DNA from: an uncultured Erysipelotrichaceae bacterium
Lineage (GTDB): Bacteria > Bacillota_I > Bacilli_A > Erysipelotrichales > Erysipelotrichaceae
Reading direction: 5' to 3'
Assembly (NCBI GenBank): GCA_934699415.1
Contig: CAKUWO010000005.1
Location: 1 to 47,434 of the forward strand
DNA: 47,434 nt
Below are positions 32,210 through 41,542 of this stretch, piece after piece. The first letter of the stretch is position 1. Each line of letters begins with the position of its first letter. The notes below the pieces were generated by a model that saw only the letters and a list, made by a program, of their open reading frames with translations, was not told where the DNA came from and searched no databases. A program made the translations under genes and the position numbers.

Positions 32210-33904
32210 TTATGCAATATTATTAACAATAGCTAAGATATATTCTTTAATCTCTTTATTAGTTTCAAGAGCTTCTTCTCGAGAGTTTTGTTTACTATAG
32301 AAATAGAATTTAATCTTAGGCTCTGTACCACTAGGACGAATAGCAAACCAGCTACCATTATCTAGGAAATATCTTAAAACATTAGATGCTGGAATATCTT
32401 CATGACCATTGATATAGTCAATTAATTTAATAACTTTATGACCGGCTACTTCTGTAAACGGATTTTCTCTTAACTGTTTCATCATACGAGAAATACGTTT
32501 ACTACCTTCGATTCCTTCAAGTACTAAGTTAGGCTCATCTTCTGCAAAGAAACCATATTTAGCATAAATTTCTTGTAAAACCTGCCATAAGGTTTTACCT
32601 TGTTTACGATAATAAGCTGCAGCTTCTGCCACTAACATGCCAGCAGAAATACCATCTTTATCTCTAATTTCTTCACTTGCTGCATAGCCAACTGATTCTT
32701 CATAACCAAATAAATAAGTATATCCCTGTTCTAATAATGCCGGAACACGACCACAGATATTCTTAAAACCAGTTAAAGATTCATACATATCAACACCATA
32801 TGCTGCAGCAATATCAGATGATAGAGTTGATGTAACAATCGATTTAACCATACAGCCCTTATTTGGTAATGTATTAGCATCTTTTCTTCCTTCAAGGATA
32901 TAATTTACTAATAAATAACCTGTCTGGTTACCATTTAATGGAATATAATTACCATTTTCATCTCTTAGTTCAATCGCAAAACGGTCTGCATCAGGGTCAG
33001 TAGCCATTAATAATTCAGCACCTGTTTGTTTACCTAATTCTTCACTTGCTTTAAATGAAGCTGGAGATTCAGGGTTAGGATAACCAACGGTTGTAAAGTC
33101 AGGATCTGGATCTTTTTGTTTCTCAACAATATGCCAATTAGTAAAACCACGGTCTTTCAACATAGTTGTAAAATGAATAGAGCCAGCACCATTTAATGGT
33201 GTATAAACAAGTGGAATATCTAAATCTAATTCATCACCTGTATGAATGGCCAAAGACTCCACATGGTCTAAATACATGCGATCATATTCACTACCTAAAA
33301 TAGTAATCTTGCCCTCTTTTATACCTGTTTCAAAGTTATATTTATTAATATCACTGAATGGATCTATGGCATTGATTTCTTTAGTCATGCCATCAGCAAT
33401 TTCACTAGATACCTGACATCCATCCTGCCAATATGCTTTATAACCGTTATATTCTTTAGGATTATGACTAGCTGTAATATTAATTCCTGAAATTGTATTT
33501 AATTTACGAATTAAATAAGCGAGTTCAGGTGTTGGTCTTAATGAATCAAAGACATATACTTTAATACCATTAGCAGCTAAAATGCTAGCTGTTAATTGTG
33601 AGAATTCTTTTGAGAAATGGCGAGGGTCATGAGCAATAATAACACCTCTATCCATTGCTTCTTGACCTTCTTTTTTAATATATTCAGCAATACCTTGGGT
33701 AGCTTTACCGACAGTTAAAAAATTCATACGGTTAGTACCAGCGCCTATCTTGCCTCTAAGACCAGCTGTACCAAAAGACAAATCTTGGAAAAATCTTTCT
33801 TCAATTTCATTAGGGTCGTCTTTGATAGCTAATAATTCTTGTGCTAAAGGATCTCTTGATGGAAGTTTAGATAACCAGAGTTCATAGCGTTCCTGTGCAT
33901 TCAT
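32210..33904 (-). CDS. pgcA: Phosphoglucomutase/phosphomannomutase
   Basis: A 564-residue alpha-D-phosphohexomutase of the PgcA type. Motifs: FGTAGLRGKIGAGTNRMN (46-63), the phosphoserine loop ITASHNPKEYNGYK (near 141-154), metal-binding DPDADRF (near 302-308), the sugar loop GYEESVGYA and the phosphate loop RPSGTEPKIK. It interconverts glucose-1-P and glucose-6-P, feeding cell-envelope glycans such as the glucolipids needed for the polymers encoded nearby. It heads the pgcA-BECR-fba unit, with TATAAT at 33931-33936 and AAAGGAG before ATG. Confidence 0.93.
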   Translation of the reverse strand: MNAQERYELWLSKLPSRDPLAQELLAIKDDPNEIEERFFQDLSFGTAGLRGKIGAGTNRMNFLTVGKATQGIAEYIKKEGQEAMDRGVIIAHDPRHFSKEFSQLTASILAANGIKVYVFDSLRPTPELAYLIRKLNTISGINITASHNPKEYNGYKAYWQDGCQVSSEIADGMTKEINAIDPFSDINKYNFETGIKEGKITILGSEYDRMYLDHVESLAIHTGDELDLDIPLVYTPLNGAGSIHFTTMLKDRGFTNWHIVEKQKDPDPDFTTVGYPNPESPASFKASEELGKQTGAELLMATDPDADRFAIELRDENGNYIPLNGNQTGYLLVNYILEGRKDANTLPNKGCMVKSIVTSTLSSDIAAAYGVDMYESLTGFKNICGRVPALLEQGYTYLFGYEESVGYAASEEIRDKDGISAGMLVAEAAAYYRKQGKTLWQVLQEIYAKYGFFAEDEPNLVLEGIEGSKRISRMMKQLRENPFTEVAGHKVIKLIDYINGHEDIPASNVLRYFLDNGSWFAIRPSGTEPKIKFYFYSKQNSREEALETNKEIKEYILAIVNNIA

Positions 33905-33930
33905 ATTATTTCTCCTTTAATTTCTTTTTA

Positions 33931-33936
33931 ATTATA
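33931..33936 (-). promoter_or_regulatory. -10 box of the pgcA operon
   Basis: Minus-strand TATAAT, 17 bases after a weak -35 (TTTATA), about 27 bases before the pgcA start. Confidence 0.5.
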
Positions 33937-33963
33937 ACAAACCTTCTACTTTGTATAAAAATT

Positions 33964-33987
33964 AAAAGCTCTCAAAAGAGAGCTTTT
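33964..33987 (-). terminator. trxA terminator
   Basis: A 10-base perfect stem, AAAAGCTCTC / GAGAGCTTTT, loop AAAA, followed on the minus strand by AATTTTTA. It ends the pduL-nagB-trxA unit. Confidence 0.85.
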
Positions 33988-33992
33988 AGAAA

Positions 33993-34298
33993 TTATCTAT
34001 TTTTATTAATGAAATCAATAATTGTTTCTTTTGATTGAAGACCTAGGAAGCTATCAACAACCTGTCCGTCCTTAATTAAGAAGACATTAGGAATTGACAT
34101 AACACCATATTCACGTGCTAAGTCACCTTCTTCATCGACATCAACCTTAATGAATTTAACATCTTTTACTTCTTCTGATAATTCATCAAGAATTGGTGAC
34201 AACATCTTACATGGACCACACCATGTTGCGAAGAAATCAACTAAAGTAAGACCTTCTTTAATTGTTTCTTCAAATTCTACTTTATTTACTTGTTTCAT
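33993..34298 (-). CDS. trxA: Thioredoxin
   Basis: A 101-residue thioredoxin with active site WCGPCK (residues 26-31), the buried VDVDEEGDLA strand and the cis-proline SIPNVFLI. It is a cytoplasmic dithiol reductant; there is no signal peptide. It follows nagB by 34 bases with its own AAAGGAG. A 7-base hairpin overlaps the end of nagB, so it may be only partly co-transcribed. Confidence 0.95.
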   Translation of the reverse strand: MKQVNKVEFEETIKEGLTLVDFFATWCGPCKMLSPILDELSEEVKDVKFIKVDVDEEGDLAREYGVMSIPNVFLIKDGQVVDSFLGLQSKETIIDFINKNR

Positions 34299-34332
34299 AA
34301 TGTTTCTCCTTTACTTTTATTATAAGAGAATC

Positions 34333-35058
34333 TTATTTCTCTTCCAGTAAAGTGCCCGCAGCTTCATCAATAATAACAATGCATGATGGATGATTTTGTA
34401 AGATAGATGCATCACACATTTCATCAATTGGTCCTTCGATCATACCTTTAACAGCTTCAGCTTTATTAGCACCAGTTGCAATAAGTAAGATATTTTTAGC
34501 TCTCATGATTGTTTTTGGACCCATTGTGATTGCATGAGTTGGAACTTCTTCATTTAAATCTTTAAAGAAACGATAGTTATCACTTCTTGTCTGTTCAGTA
34601 AGTTCAACTACATGAGTTAAAGAATCGAAAGATGTGCCAGGCTCATTAAAACCAATGTGGCCATCAGCACCAATACCAAGAAGTTGAATATCAACGCTTT
34701 CTTTACTTAACATCGCTTCATAATCTTCACAATTCTTATTCATATCGCCAAGTCCTGATGGCACATGGGTATTTTCTTCAGGAATTTCAATACCATTAAA
34801 AAGATTAGTATGCATGAAAGAATAATAACTTTCGCGATGTTGTTTTGGTAAACCAACATATTCATCAAGATTAAAAGTATGAATATTAGAATAATCAGTG
34901 CCATTTTCTTTATGGTCTTTAATCATTCTTTCGTATAAGCCAAGAGGTGTAGAACCAGTAGCTAATCCTAAAACCTTACCTGGTTTAAGATATTCTTTAA
35001 AGATTTCGAAAGCTTTATCTGAAGCTTCTTCGTAGTTTTTAACTCTAATTACTTGCAT
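34333..35058 (-). CDS. nagB: Glucosamine-6-phosphate deaminase
   Basis: A 241-residue NagB. Motifs: ATGSTPLGLYERM (34-46), TFNLDEYVGLP (62-72, catalytic Asp), LLGIGADGHIGFNEPG (near 131-146, catalytic His and Glu). It converts glucosamine-6-P to fructose-6-P and ammonia, turning amino sugars toward glycolysis. Length fits the short Bacillota form without the allosteric C-terminal module. It overlaps pduL by 10 bases. No nagA is in the window. Confidence 0.95.
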   Translation of the reverse strand: MQVIRVKNYEEASDKAFEIFKEYLKPGKVLGLATGSTPLGLYERMIKDHKENGTDYSNIHTFNLDEYVGLPKQHRESYYSFMHTNLFNGIEIPEENTHVPSGLGDMNKNCEDYEAMLSKESVDIQLLGIGADGHIGFNEPGTSFDSLTHVVELTEQTRSDNYRFFKDLNEEVPTHAITMGPKTIMRAKNILLIATGANKAEAVKGMIEGPIDEMCDASILQNHPSCIVIIDEAAGTLLEEK

Positions 35059-35618
35059 AGAAGTTCTCCTTTTGCGCTTTGGACAAGGCCAGCCGCATTT
35101 GCTTCATCGGTATCAATATGCATCGCTAAAGAGAAAGCATCATTTACTCTAATAATGACATCATCAAAGATTAATGAGCGTTCATCACTATTTACTCTTA
35201 CCATCACTTTATCGCCATTATTCACCTTGAACTGTTTCGCTTCTAAAGGGTTCATATGAATATGTCTTTTCGCAACAATAAGGCCATTAGTCTTTATTTC
35301 GTCTTTAGGTCCTTTAAGAGTAATAATACTTGAATCATCTAAATCACCAGATTCTCTAATAGGTGCTTTTAAGCCTAAAGCTAATAAATCAGTGATTGAT
35401 ACTTCAATTTGATTTCTTTGACGCACCGGTCCTAAGATTCTAGCTTCTAAGCTCTTTTTAGGTCCAACAAGAGTCACTTTTTCTTCACATGCATATTGTC
35501 CTTTTTGTGAAAGTTCTTTAATGTATGTGAGTTTATAATCCTTACCAAAAAGTAAGTCAACCGTTTCTTGGCTCAAGTGAACATGGCGAGCTGATGTTTC
35601 AACTAAAATACTCTGCAT
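35049..35618 (-). CDS. PduL-type phosphate acyltransferase
   Basis: A 189-residue PduL-family phosphotransacylase with two beta-barrel repeats and zinc-binding His motifs SARHVHLSQ (9-17) and AKRHIHMNP (near 116-124), plus AMHIDTDEANA near the end. The protein lacks the N-terminal encapsulation peptide seen in microcompartment PduL, and no shell genes are nearby. It is therefore likely a housekeeping acetyl-CoA to acetyl-phosphate enzyme replacing Pta. Overlap with nagB suggests coupled expression of amino-sugar use and acetate formation. Confidence 0.88.
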   Translation of the reverse strand: MQSILVETSARHVHLSQETVDLLFGKDYKLTYIKELSQKGQYACEEKVTLVGPKKSLEARILGPVRQRNQIEVSITDLLALGLKAPIRESGDLDDSSIITLKGPKDEIKTNGLIVAKRHIHMNPLEAKQFKVNNGDKVMVRVNSDERSLIFDDVIIRVNDAFSLAMHIDTDEANAAGLVQSAKGELLCK

Positions 35619-35676
35619 AAAAAATACCCTTTTTTATTATAAATAAAACTCTTTTTTGTGCATAAAAAACTATTTA

Positions 35677-35704
35677 AAAAGGAAGATTTTTTAATCTTCC
35701 TTTT
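35677..35704 (-). terminator. Terminator of the LCP operon
   Basis: A 12-base perfect stem, AAAAGGAAGATT / AATCTTCCTTTT, 4-base loop, just after the LCP stop, with a short T-run on the minus strand. Confidence 0.85.
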
Positions 35705-35708
35705 GTTT

Positions 35709-38081
35709 CTATTCTTGTCCTTCAGTTCCACCACCTGATTCTGGTGGTTCTGGATTGGTTGGTTCAGTTGTCGGAGGTGTTACAGGATCTGGGCTTGTTG
35801 TTGGAGTAGGAGTAGGGGTTGGAGTTGGTTCTGGAGTTGCTTCTTTCGCAATATAGATAGTAACAGTTGAGCCTGTATATGCTTCAGTTACATCAGTTCT
35901 AATTACTAATCCGGCAGCTACAGTATCACTTTCTTCTTCTACTACTCTACTATAAATACCATATTGTTTAAGTGTTGCAATAGCATTATCTTTACTCATA
36001 CCAACTAAGTTAAGTGATGCAATATTAACTAATTTACGATAAACCGTAAATACCACAACATCATTCTTAGTATTAATTGTCTTATCAGCTTCAATATCTT
36101 GAGCTTTAATAATGCCAACTAAATTGTCTTCGGTTGTATCGATGTATTGTACATCATATCTAACACCATTAGCGTTAGCCCAAGCAATTGCTTCATCAAG
36201 TTTTTTGCCTAAGAAGCTTTGCATCTTAACAAGTTTTGTACCATCAAGTGGTCCAACAACAGTAATTGTTACATTCTTATCGTTTGTTAAATCACGGCCA
36301 TAAGCAGGTGAGTAACTAAGGATTGTGCCTGGAGTTTCACCATCAACTTCATTCACTTCAAGATTTACACCATTAGCAGTTGCCCATGCAAGAACTTCAC
36401 TATATGTCATACGCTCTAAGTGAGGTACATAAAGTGGCATTTCTTCATGAATCTGTGGTTCATTGAAGTAATCTGAGTAGAGATTTCCTCTTGAATATGG
36501 ATATTCATAGAAGAATTTAAAAGTCTTAGTTTGATTAATAGAATCATATTCACCTAATACTTCATCAATTCTGCTTTCAACTTCTGCTACAGAACCATCA
36601 TATAAACGATAGATCCAAAGTGGAAGTTGCATACCATAGTTATAATACCAAGAGTCATAACCGGTAATACGTAAGTTTTGAATATCAATGATATGGAAGT
36701 TAGATAATCCAGTATAGTTTTTCGCATTAACAAGATAGTTAAAGACGCTGATTAATTGTTGTGTTGAGAGGTTAGTTGAGAAATTATCACCAGCAATTTC
36801 CATGATTTTTAAAGCCTTATTAACATCTCTTAAAGCCATCATCTTTTCAACAATTTGAGCAATTACTTCTTTTTGGTGTTTCTGACGGTCAAAGTCACCA
36901 TTTGGCATATTATGTCTTTCACGTGCGAAAGCTAATGCTTGTTCACCATTAGCCATCTGACCACCTTGTCCTACCCAAACAGTTTTATTACCTCTTTCAA
37001 CTGATGAGTCTTGACCAACAAATTCAACTGGTGAATCAATCCAAATACCACCAAGAGCATCAACGATATCAACAACAGCCTTAAAGTTTACTTGCATATA
37101 TAAGTCAATATCAGTATCTAAAAGTTGTGAAACTGATTTTAAAAGACATTGACGGTTAGTACCAGTAGAATTGATCTTATCTTTTCTATTACCGGCACAT
37201 GGAATAGGAACATAAGAGTCACGTGCAATTGATACCATTGAAACAGTCATTGTTTGTGGGTTTACAGTAGCTAAGATAATAGCATCTGGCAAACCACCAC
37301 CACCAAGTTCTTCGGCAAGACCGATTAAAAGAATTGAGAAAGGCTTAGTTGAAAGGTCTAAGTTAGCTGATTTATTATCAGATACTCTAATTTTTTCAGT
37401 AACAGAATCGATATCTACTACATGTGTTTCATTTTCATCACCAATATATGCTGAATATGGCTCAGTAGAAGAATAAATTGTTTTATAACCAGTTGGTAAT
37501 AAAGCAACATCAACTTCACCGCCAATTAAAGCAGTAAATAAGTCACTGGTTGAATCATATTCTTTATTAGTAAAGTTAATATTTTCTTTATTAAGCTTTT
37601 CTAAGCCTAAAGTAGAAGGGGATTTAATGCTACCATCAAATACTCTTACAGAACCTACTTTTTTACCACTAATATCTTTAAGCTCTTTAATTGTATTTGA
37701 AGAACTTAAAATAGTATAGTTAACGCCAATTGTTTCATATTGTTCAGTGCCACTATCACCAGTAATATTATTAACAGTTTTATTAATACGATAGAGGTAA
37801 GCAGAACCAACTGTTGACATAATGAATAATAAAATAGATAAAACAAGCGAAGTAATTGAGATGGCTTTATCACGATAACGGAAGCCAACATAGAATAAAA
37901 TTACAACAATTGTTAAAACACACAATAAGATACCACCAACCGCTAAGAAGGTTTTAATTGAAAGGCCTGTATATTTGGAACCTAAGAAAACCATAAAAGC
38001 AGTCATTGCAAAAGCAAGTATTGCAAAAATACCAGCAAGTAGCGAAATAAATTGTCTAGAAGTTAATCCTTTTTTACTCAT
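35709..38081 (-). CDS. LCP-family glycopolymer ligase with SBP-like and PASTA domains
   Basis: About 790 residues. Three N-terminal membrane helices (about 10-100) are followed by a solute-binding-protein-like segment (about 120-235, including FTALIGGEVDVALLPTGYK). Next is an LCP catalytic domain (about 245-420: SILLIGLAEE, the phosphate-binding Arg in SIARDSYVPIP, FARERHNM). Then come three PASTA-like repeats (about 545-755), a Thr/Pro-rich stretch and an acidic tail. LCP enzymes attach wall teichoic acid or capsule to peptidoglycan, and PASTA repeats bind it. The start at 38081 gives 9 bases from GGAGG; another ATG lies 6 bases upstream. It overlaps the preceding gene by 8 bases. Confidence 0.9.
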   Translation of the reverse strand: MSKKGLTSRQFISLLAGIFAILAFAMTAFMVFLGSKYTGLSIKTFLAVGGILLCVLTIVVILFYVGFRYRDKAISITSLVLSILLFIMSTVGSAYLYRINKTVNNITGDSGTEQYETIGVNYTILSSSNTIKELKDISGKKVGSVRVFDGSIKSPSTLGLEKLNKENINFTNKEYDSTSDLFTALIGGEVDVALLPTGYKTIYSSTEPYSAYIGDENETHVVDIDSVTEKIRVSDNKSANLDLSTKPFSILLIGLAEELGGGGLPDAIILATVNPQTMTVSMVSIARDSYVPIPCAGNRKDKINSTGTNRQCLLKSVSQLLDTDIDLYMQVNFKAVVDIVDALGGIWIDSPVEFVGQDSSVERGNKTVWVGQGGQMANGEQALAFARERHNMPNGDFDRQKHQKEVIAQIVEKMMALRDVNKALKIMEIAGDNFSTNLSTQQLISVFNYLVNAKNYTGLSNFHIIDIQNLRITGYDSWYYNYGMQLPLWIYRLYDGSVAEVESRIDEVLGEYDSINQTKTFKFFYEYPYSRGNLYSDYFNEPQIHEEMPLYVPHLERMTYSEVLAWATANGVNLEVNEVDGETPGTILSYSPAYGRDLTNDKNVTITVVGPLDGTKLVKMQSFLGKKLDEAIAWANANGVRYDVQYIDTTEDNLVGIIKAQDIEADKTINTKNDVVVFTVYRKLVNIASLNLVGMSKDNAIATLKQYGIYSRVVEEESDTVAAGLVIRTDVTEAYTGSTVTIYIAKEATPEPTPTPTPTPTTSPDPVTPPTTEPTNPEPPESGGGTEGQE

Positions 38082-38739
38082 CGCCATATGCCTCCACTAT
38101 TTCAAAACGGTTATCAGCATTCTTAATAACAAGGAAGTTTTGTTTATCAATATAACCAAGAGGGGAGAAAGTTGAAGAATCTTTATAAGTCCATTCAGCT
38201 TTTACATAATAGGTATCAAAGCTTTGACCATCGATTTCAATATTGTCAACCTTGCCACCTTTCGCATTAACTGAAGTAACTTCAAGTAAATTCTTTGAGC
38301 CGTATTTCTCAATATAAGTAGATAAATAATAATAAAATTGGTTACGAGCTTGATTATAAATCTGAATTTTTTGTGGTGAATATACATAAAACAATCCACC
38401 AACATCGTATTGACCAGCTTTATTAGTCCAGGTATAGAAGTCGGCTACAAAGTTTTCAACAACTAAAGTAGCTGATTCTACATCATCAGGATTAGAAGCT
38501 TCTAATGATTTAGCTAATTTTTTGAAAAGATCTTTCTGCAAATCAGTTGCATCGAGTCTTAAATGATAGTCGTATGCATCAATATTTTCAGTATGATTAT
38601 CACTACCATCTGTACCTAGAATTCCTTTTACGCTCTTTAAAGCCAAGAAACCACAAAGTAAAAGAATAATGATAAGTGGTGTAATAACTAGAACCACATT
38701 TCTGCGACGGGTTTTTTTATTTGCGAATAATTTATTCAT
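38074..38739 (-). CDS. Membrane-anchored protein partnered with the LCP ligase
   Basis: A 221-residue protein: a basic N-terminus (KKTRRR), one membrane helix (about 14-38) and an extracytoplasmic domain of about 170 residues. That domain is rich in Tyr and Asn (FVADFYTWTNKAGQYDVGGL, YVKAEWTYKDSS) and looks like an NTF2-type alpha+beta cone. No family is recognised. Its end overlaps the LCP gene by 8 bases (ATGAGTAA), which strongly couples them, so it may help place or regulate the ligase at the wall. It is the first gene after a promoter at 38774-38802, with AAAGGAG before ATG. Confidence 0.7.
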   Translation of the reverse strand: MNKLFANKKTRRRNVVLVITPLIIILLLCGFLALKSVKGILGTDGSDNHTENIDAYDYHLRLDATDLQKDLFKKLAKSLEASNPDDVESATLVVENFVADFYTWTNKAGQYDVGGLFYVYSPQKIQIYNQARNQFYYYLSTYIEKYGSKNLLEVTSVNAKGGKVDNIEIDGQSFDTYYVKAEWTYKDSSTFSPLGYIDKQNFLVIKNADNRFEIVEAYGDE

Positions 38740-38773
38740 TTACGCTCCTTTCATACCAAAGAAAGTTTACCCC

Positions 38774-38802
38774 TTTAGAATTTTTTTGTCTATTTTTATC
38801 AA
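38774..38802 (-). promoter_or_regulatory. Promoter of the LCP operon
   Basis: Minus-strand TTGATA (38802-38797), 17-base spacer, TCTAAA (38779-38774). The -35 box overlaps the end of the upstream SGNH gene. Confidence 0.55.
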
Positions 38803-40130
38803 TATGGGGAGTAATGGTGATAATGTCTTTTCCATATAGTACTACCATCTTCTATAATATATGGAAATGTATCTTCTCCAAAGTAATAGATAAAGCTTAC
38901 ACATTCTTCATCATATTTTTCTAATGACTTAGCTCTCGGCTCTTTAGATATTAACTTACCATTTTCATAATGATACCAAGAACCATAATCTAAAGTTGTG
39001 TCTAACTCATCTTCTAAATATTTAAGAAAGTCTTGATTATAGATATTTTTAGGAATATATAAATCATAATCACCTTTAGAGTTAAAGATATAAGGCATTG
39101 CTTTATATGGATCAGCTTCACTTTTTATCACTTCTCTTACAAGAGCTTGTGCACGTTTAGTATATAATGCGCTTAAAGCATTATCTTCATGATGATTATA
39201 AGAAGTAATATCTTTAGTAGTTTTAGCTAATTCAGATGTAAGATATGCTGCACCATTGACATAACAATGAAATGAATCAGAATGAATATACATATAGAAA
39301 TCATCTAAATCAAAGAAATCACGATAAGCAATATCTTTTTCTTTTGCCCATTTCCAAACATCATTTAATTGTGCTTGATCATATTCTTTAAAAGAATCGA
39401 TAGGGGTCTTATATAGATAAAGGGTCGATCCATGACTTTTAGCAAGCTCATAAATTTCATTTAATGTCTCTTTAACATCTTCTTTTAAGCCTTTAGCTTC
39501 AACACCAGGATAATCAACTGCTAACCAATAACTATCGGTTGGGGTTGGTGCATGTTGATAAACATAACCGAATGATTCATCGATTTTATGCTCAGTATTA
39601 AAAGCATTAGAGAATTTAAAAGCATCTAAATTCTCCATTGTTTTCCAATCATTATGAGCTGATATAAAATCATTATAATAATCTTCGCGTATATCTTCTG
39701 GAAGCATATTTATAACATCAATTCTCTCTTGTCCTGTCATTTGGTATTGTGGGACAACACAAGATACATTGCCAGCACATGTTTCACTTAAATCAAGAGC
39801 TGTGAAGACTTCAAGAATAACCAACTTTGGTGATTGGGTTTTATAACATTCTTTTAAAAATTCCAACGATACTTTAAGCGGTTGGCATGGTGATCCTAAG
39901 ACATAAGAATATAAACCGGTCTTTTCATAATATAAAGCAGGCGAGAAAGAATATTGTGCATGACTTGAACCCAATACTAAAACATCTAAACTATCTTCTT
40001 TTAAAGCTCTAAATTGATCACCATGATTAACTTCGCGATTGAAGAAAACATGACTAAGATAATTAAAAAGCAATACGATAACTAAACAAGCGAGTGCTAA
40101 TTTAAGAATAATTTTAAATATCGTCTTCAT
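38799..40130 (-). CDS. SGNH-family membrane-anchored protein paired with an MBOAT
   Basis: A 443-residue protein with a signal anchor (about residues 4-22) and an extracellular SGNH-like domain: block I VLVLGSSHAQYSFSP (near 46-60, candidate Ser) and a late HSDSFHCYVNGAAYL (near 280-294), where the catalytic Asp/His pair would lie. The layout (GxSH motif, MBOAT gene next door) recalls DltD and related O-acylation proteins. The start at 40130 is chosen because AGGAG precedes it; an ATG at 40148 lacks one. It follows the MBOAT gene by 8 bases. It probably transfers an acyl group to an envelope glycan; the acceptor is unknown. Confidence 0.75.
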   Translation of the reverse strand: MKTIFKIILKLALACLVIVLLFNYLSHVFFNREVNHGDQFRALKEDSLDVLVLGSSHAQYSFSPALYYEKTGLYSYVLGSPCQPLKVSLEFLKECYKTQSPKLVILEVFTALDLSETCAGNVSCVVPQYQMTGQERIDVINMLPEDIREDYYNDFISAHNDWKTMENLDAFKFSNAFNTEHKIDESFGYVYQHAPTPTDSYWLAVDYPGVEAKGLKEDVKETLNEIYELAKSHGSTLYLYKTPIDSFKEYDQAQLNDVWKWAKEKDIAYRDFFDLDDFYMYIHSDSFHCYVNGAAYLTSELAKTTKDITSYNHHEDNALSALYTKRAQALVREVIKSEADPYKAMPYIFNSKGDYDLYIPKNIYNQDFLKYLEDELDTTLDYGSWYHYENGKLISKEPRAKSLEKYDEECVSFIYYFGEDTFPYIIEDGSTIWKRHYHHYSPY

Positions 40131-40138
40131 ATTATCTC

Positions 40139-41542
40139 CTAGAACCATTGATAGATAAAGTCACCAGCTGCATGACCAGATCCATAGACTGCAAAGATCA
40201 TAAAAGTAAAAGCTAATAAGATATAGAATAACCAGCGAATTATAAATGGCATTTTATGATATAAAGCTTTAAGGTCTAAATATTTACGCAATAATTCACT
40301 AATAACATAAATAACCATTAAAGTAATAAACCAAATAACTTCATTATTTGTAAGACCAATAGCAGTAAAAGAGAATGTTTCATGAATCATTAAGCGCTTT
40401 ATAACATCAATTACTTCATTAAAACTTACATAACGGAAGAATAACCATAAGAAAGATACTAATAAGAAGTTAAAAATACCAAGTGCTAATTCTTCAATTA
40501 AACGTAAGATTTTATTCTTTGATAAGTGAATAAAAGAGGCAATGATGTTTTCTAATGCTGAAAATAAACCGTGTAATAAACCCCAGAAAAGATAATTTAG
40601 AGTAGATCCATGCCAGACACCAGATAATACAAAGACAATAATTGTATTTAAGTAACGGCGGAATTTACCTTTACGATTACCACCTAAAGGAATATAGACA
40701 TAGTCTCTAAAGAAAGAAGATAAGGAGATATGCCATTTACGCCAGAATGATTGTAAATTAATTGAGAGATATGGAACTTTAAAATTCTCACCCGTTTCAA
40801 TGCCAAACATCGAAGCACAACCAATCGCAATATTAGAATAAGAATCAAAGTCTAAATAAATTTGTAAAGAATATAAAAAGATTGAAAAAAGAAGGTTAGC
40901 ACCATTTAAAAGAGAAGCTCTTGCAACAATAGAGCCTACAAAGTCACAAATAACCATCTTTTCAAAGACACCTAATACAAATCTTAAACCACCATCACGT
41001 GCTCTAAGATAATCAAAGCTTGCATCATTTAAATTCGCTTTAAATTGATGATAACGATGAATTGGACCGGCAGTAATTGTAGGGAAGAATAATAAATAAG
41101 CTAAGGTATAGAAAGGATTATTACTAATCTTCTCTCCTTTATAAGCATCCACAATATATGAAATAGCTTTAAAACTTACAAATGATAAGCCTAAAGGTCT
41201 TAAGATACCTAAACCAATTTCATTACTGTATTTAAAGCAAACAAGTACTTCGATAACAACAATTAAACATACTGCTAAACTAATCGTTTTATGATGTTTT
41301 GAAACAAACCATCCTAAACCATAAACAAGTAAAGCAAAACATAATGAAAAGCCTAAATCAAAAATCGAGAATGATGTAACAAAGATTAAAGATAAAATAG
41401 CTAATACATATACACGGCATTTTTTAGGTAATAGCCAATAAATCGCAAAAGATACTAAAAGAAATAAAACAAAGGCCCAACTCATTGGAGTTAGGGCAAT
41501 AGGTTTTGTGGGAAAGTTAAAATAATAATTACCAATATACAT
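40139..41542 (-). CDS. MBOAT O-acyltransferase (AlgI type)
   Basis: A 467-residue protein with about 11 membrane helices and AlgI-type motifs: PHRYHQ-like GPIHRYHQF, YLDFDSYSNIAIG, SFWRKWHISLSSFFRDYVYIPLGG (near 238-262, quoted in part) and the catalytic His in SGVWHGSTLNYLFWG (near 285-299). It moves acyl groups, usually acetyl, across the membrane for transfer to a surface polysaccharide. Unlike the MBOAT at 3625-5073 it has the AlgI form IPLGGNRKG, and no adenylation or carrier genes adjoin. The start overlaps the GT2 stop by one base. Confidence 0.92.
   Translation of the reverse strand: MYIGNYYFNFPTKPIALTPMSWAFVLFLLVSFAIYWLLPKKCRVYVLAILSLIFVTSFSIFDLGFSLCFALLVYGLGWFVSKHHKTISLAVCLIVVIEVLVCFKYSNEIGLGILRPLGLSFVSFKAISYIVDAYKGEKISNNPFYTLAYLLFFPTITAGPIHRYHQFKANLNDASFDYLRARDGGLRFVLGVFEKMVICDFVGSIVARASLLNGANLLFSIFLYSLQIYLDFDSYSNIAIGCASMFGIETGENFKVPYLSINLQSFWRKWHISLSSFFRDYVYIPLGGNRKGKFRRYLNTIIVFVLSGVWHGSTLNYLFWGLLHGLFSALENIIASFIHLSKNKILRLIEELALGIFNFLLVSFLWLFFRYVSFNEVIDVIKRLMIHETFSFTAIGLTNNEVIWFITLMVIYVISELLRKYLDLKALYHKMPFIIRWLFYILLAFTFMIFAVYGSGHAAGDFIYQWF

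Noticed and set aside
35049..35618. Bacterial microcompartment locus suggested by PduL
   Set aside because: No shell proteins and no encapsulation peptide; the neighbours are nagB and an LCP gene.
35757..35835. Tandem repeat coding the Thr/Pro-rich tail of the LCP protein
   Set aside because: It is an ordinary low-complexity wall-spanning linker, not a CRISPR or regulatory repeat.
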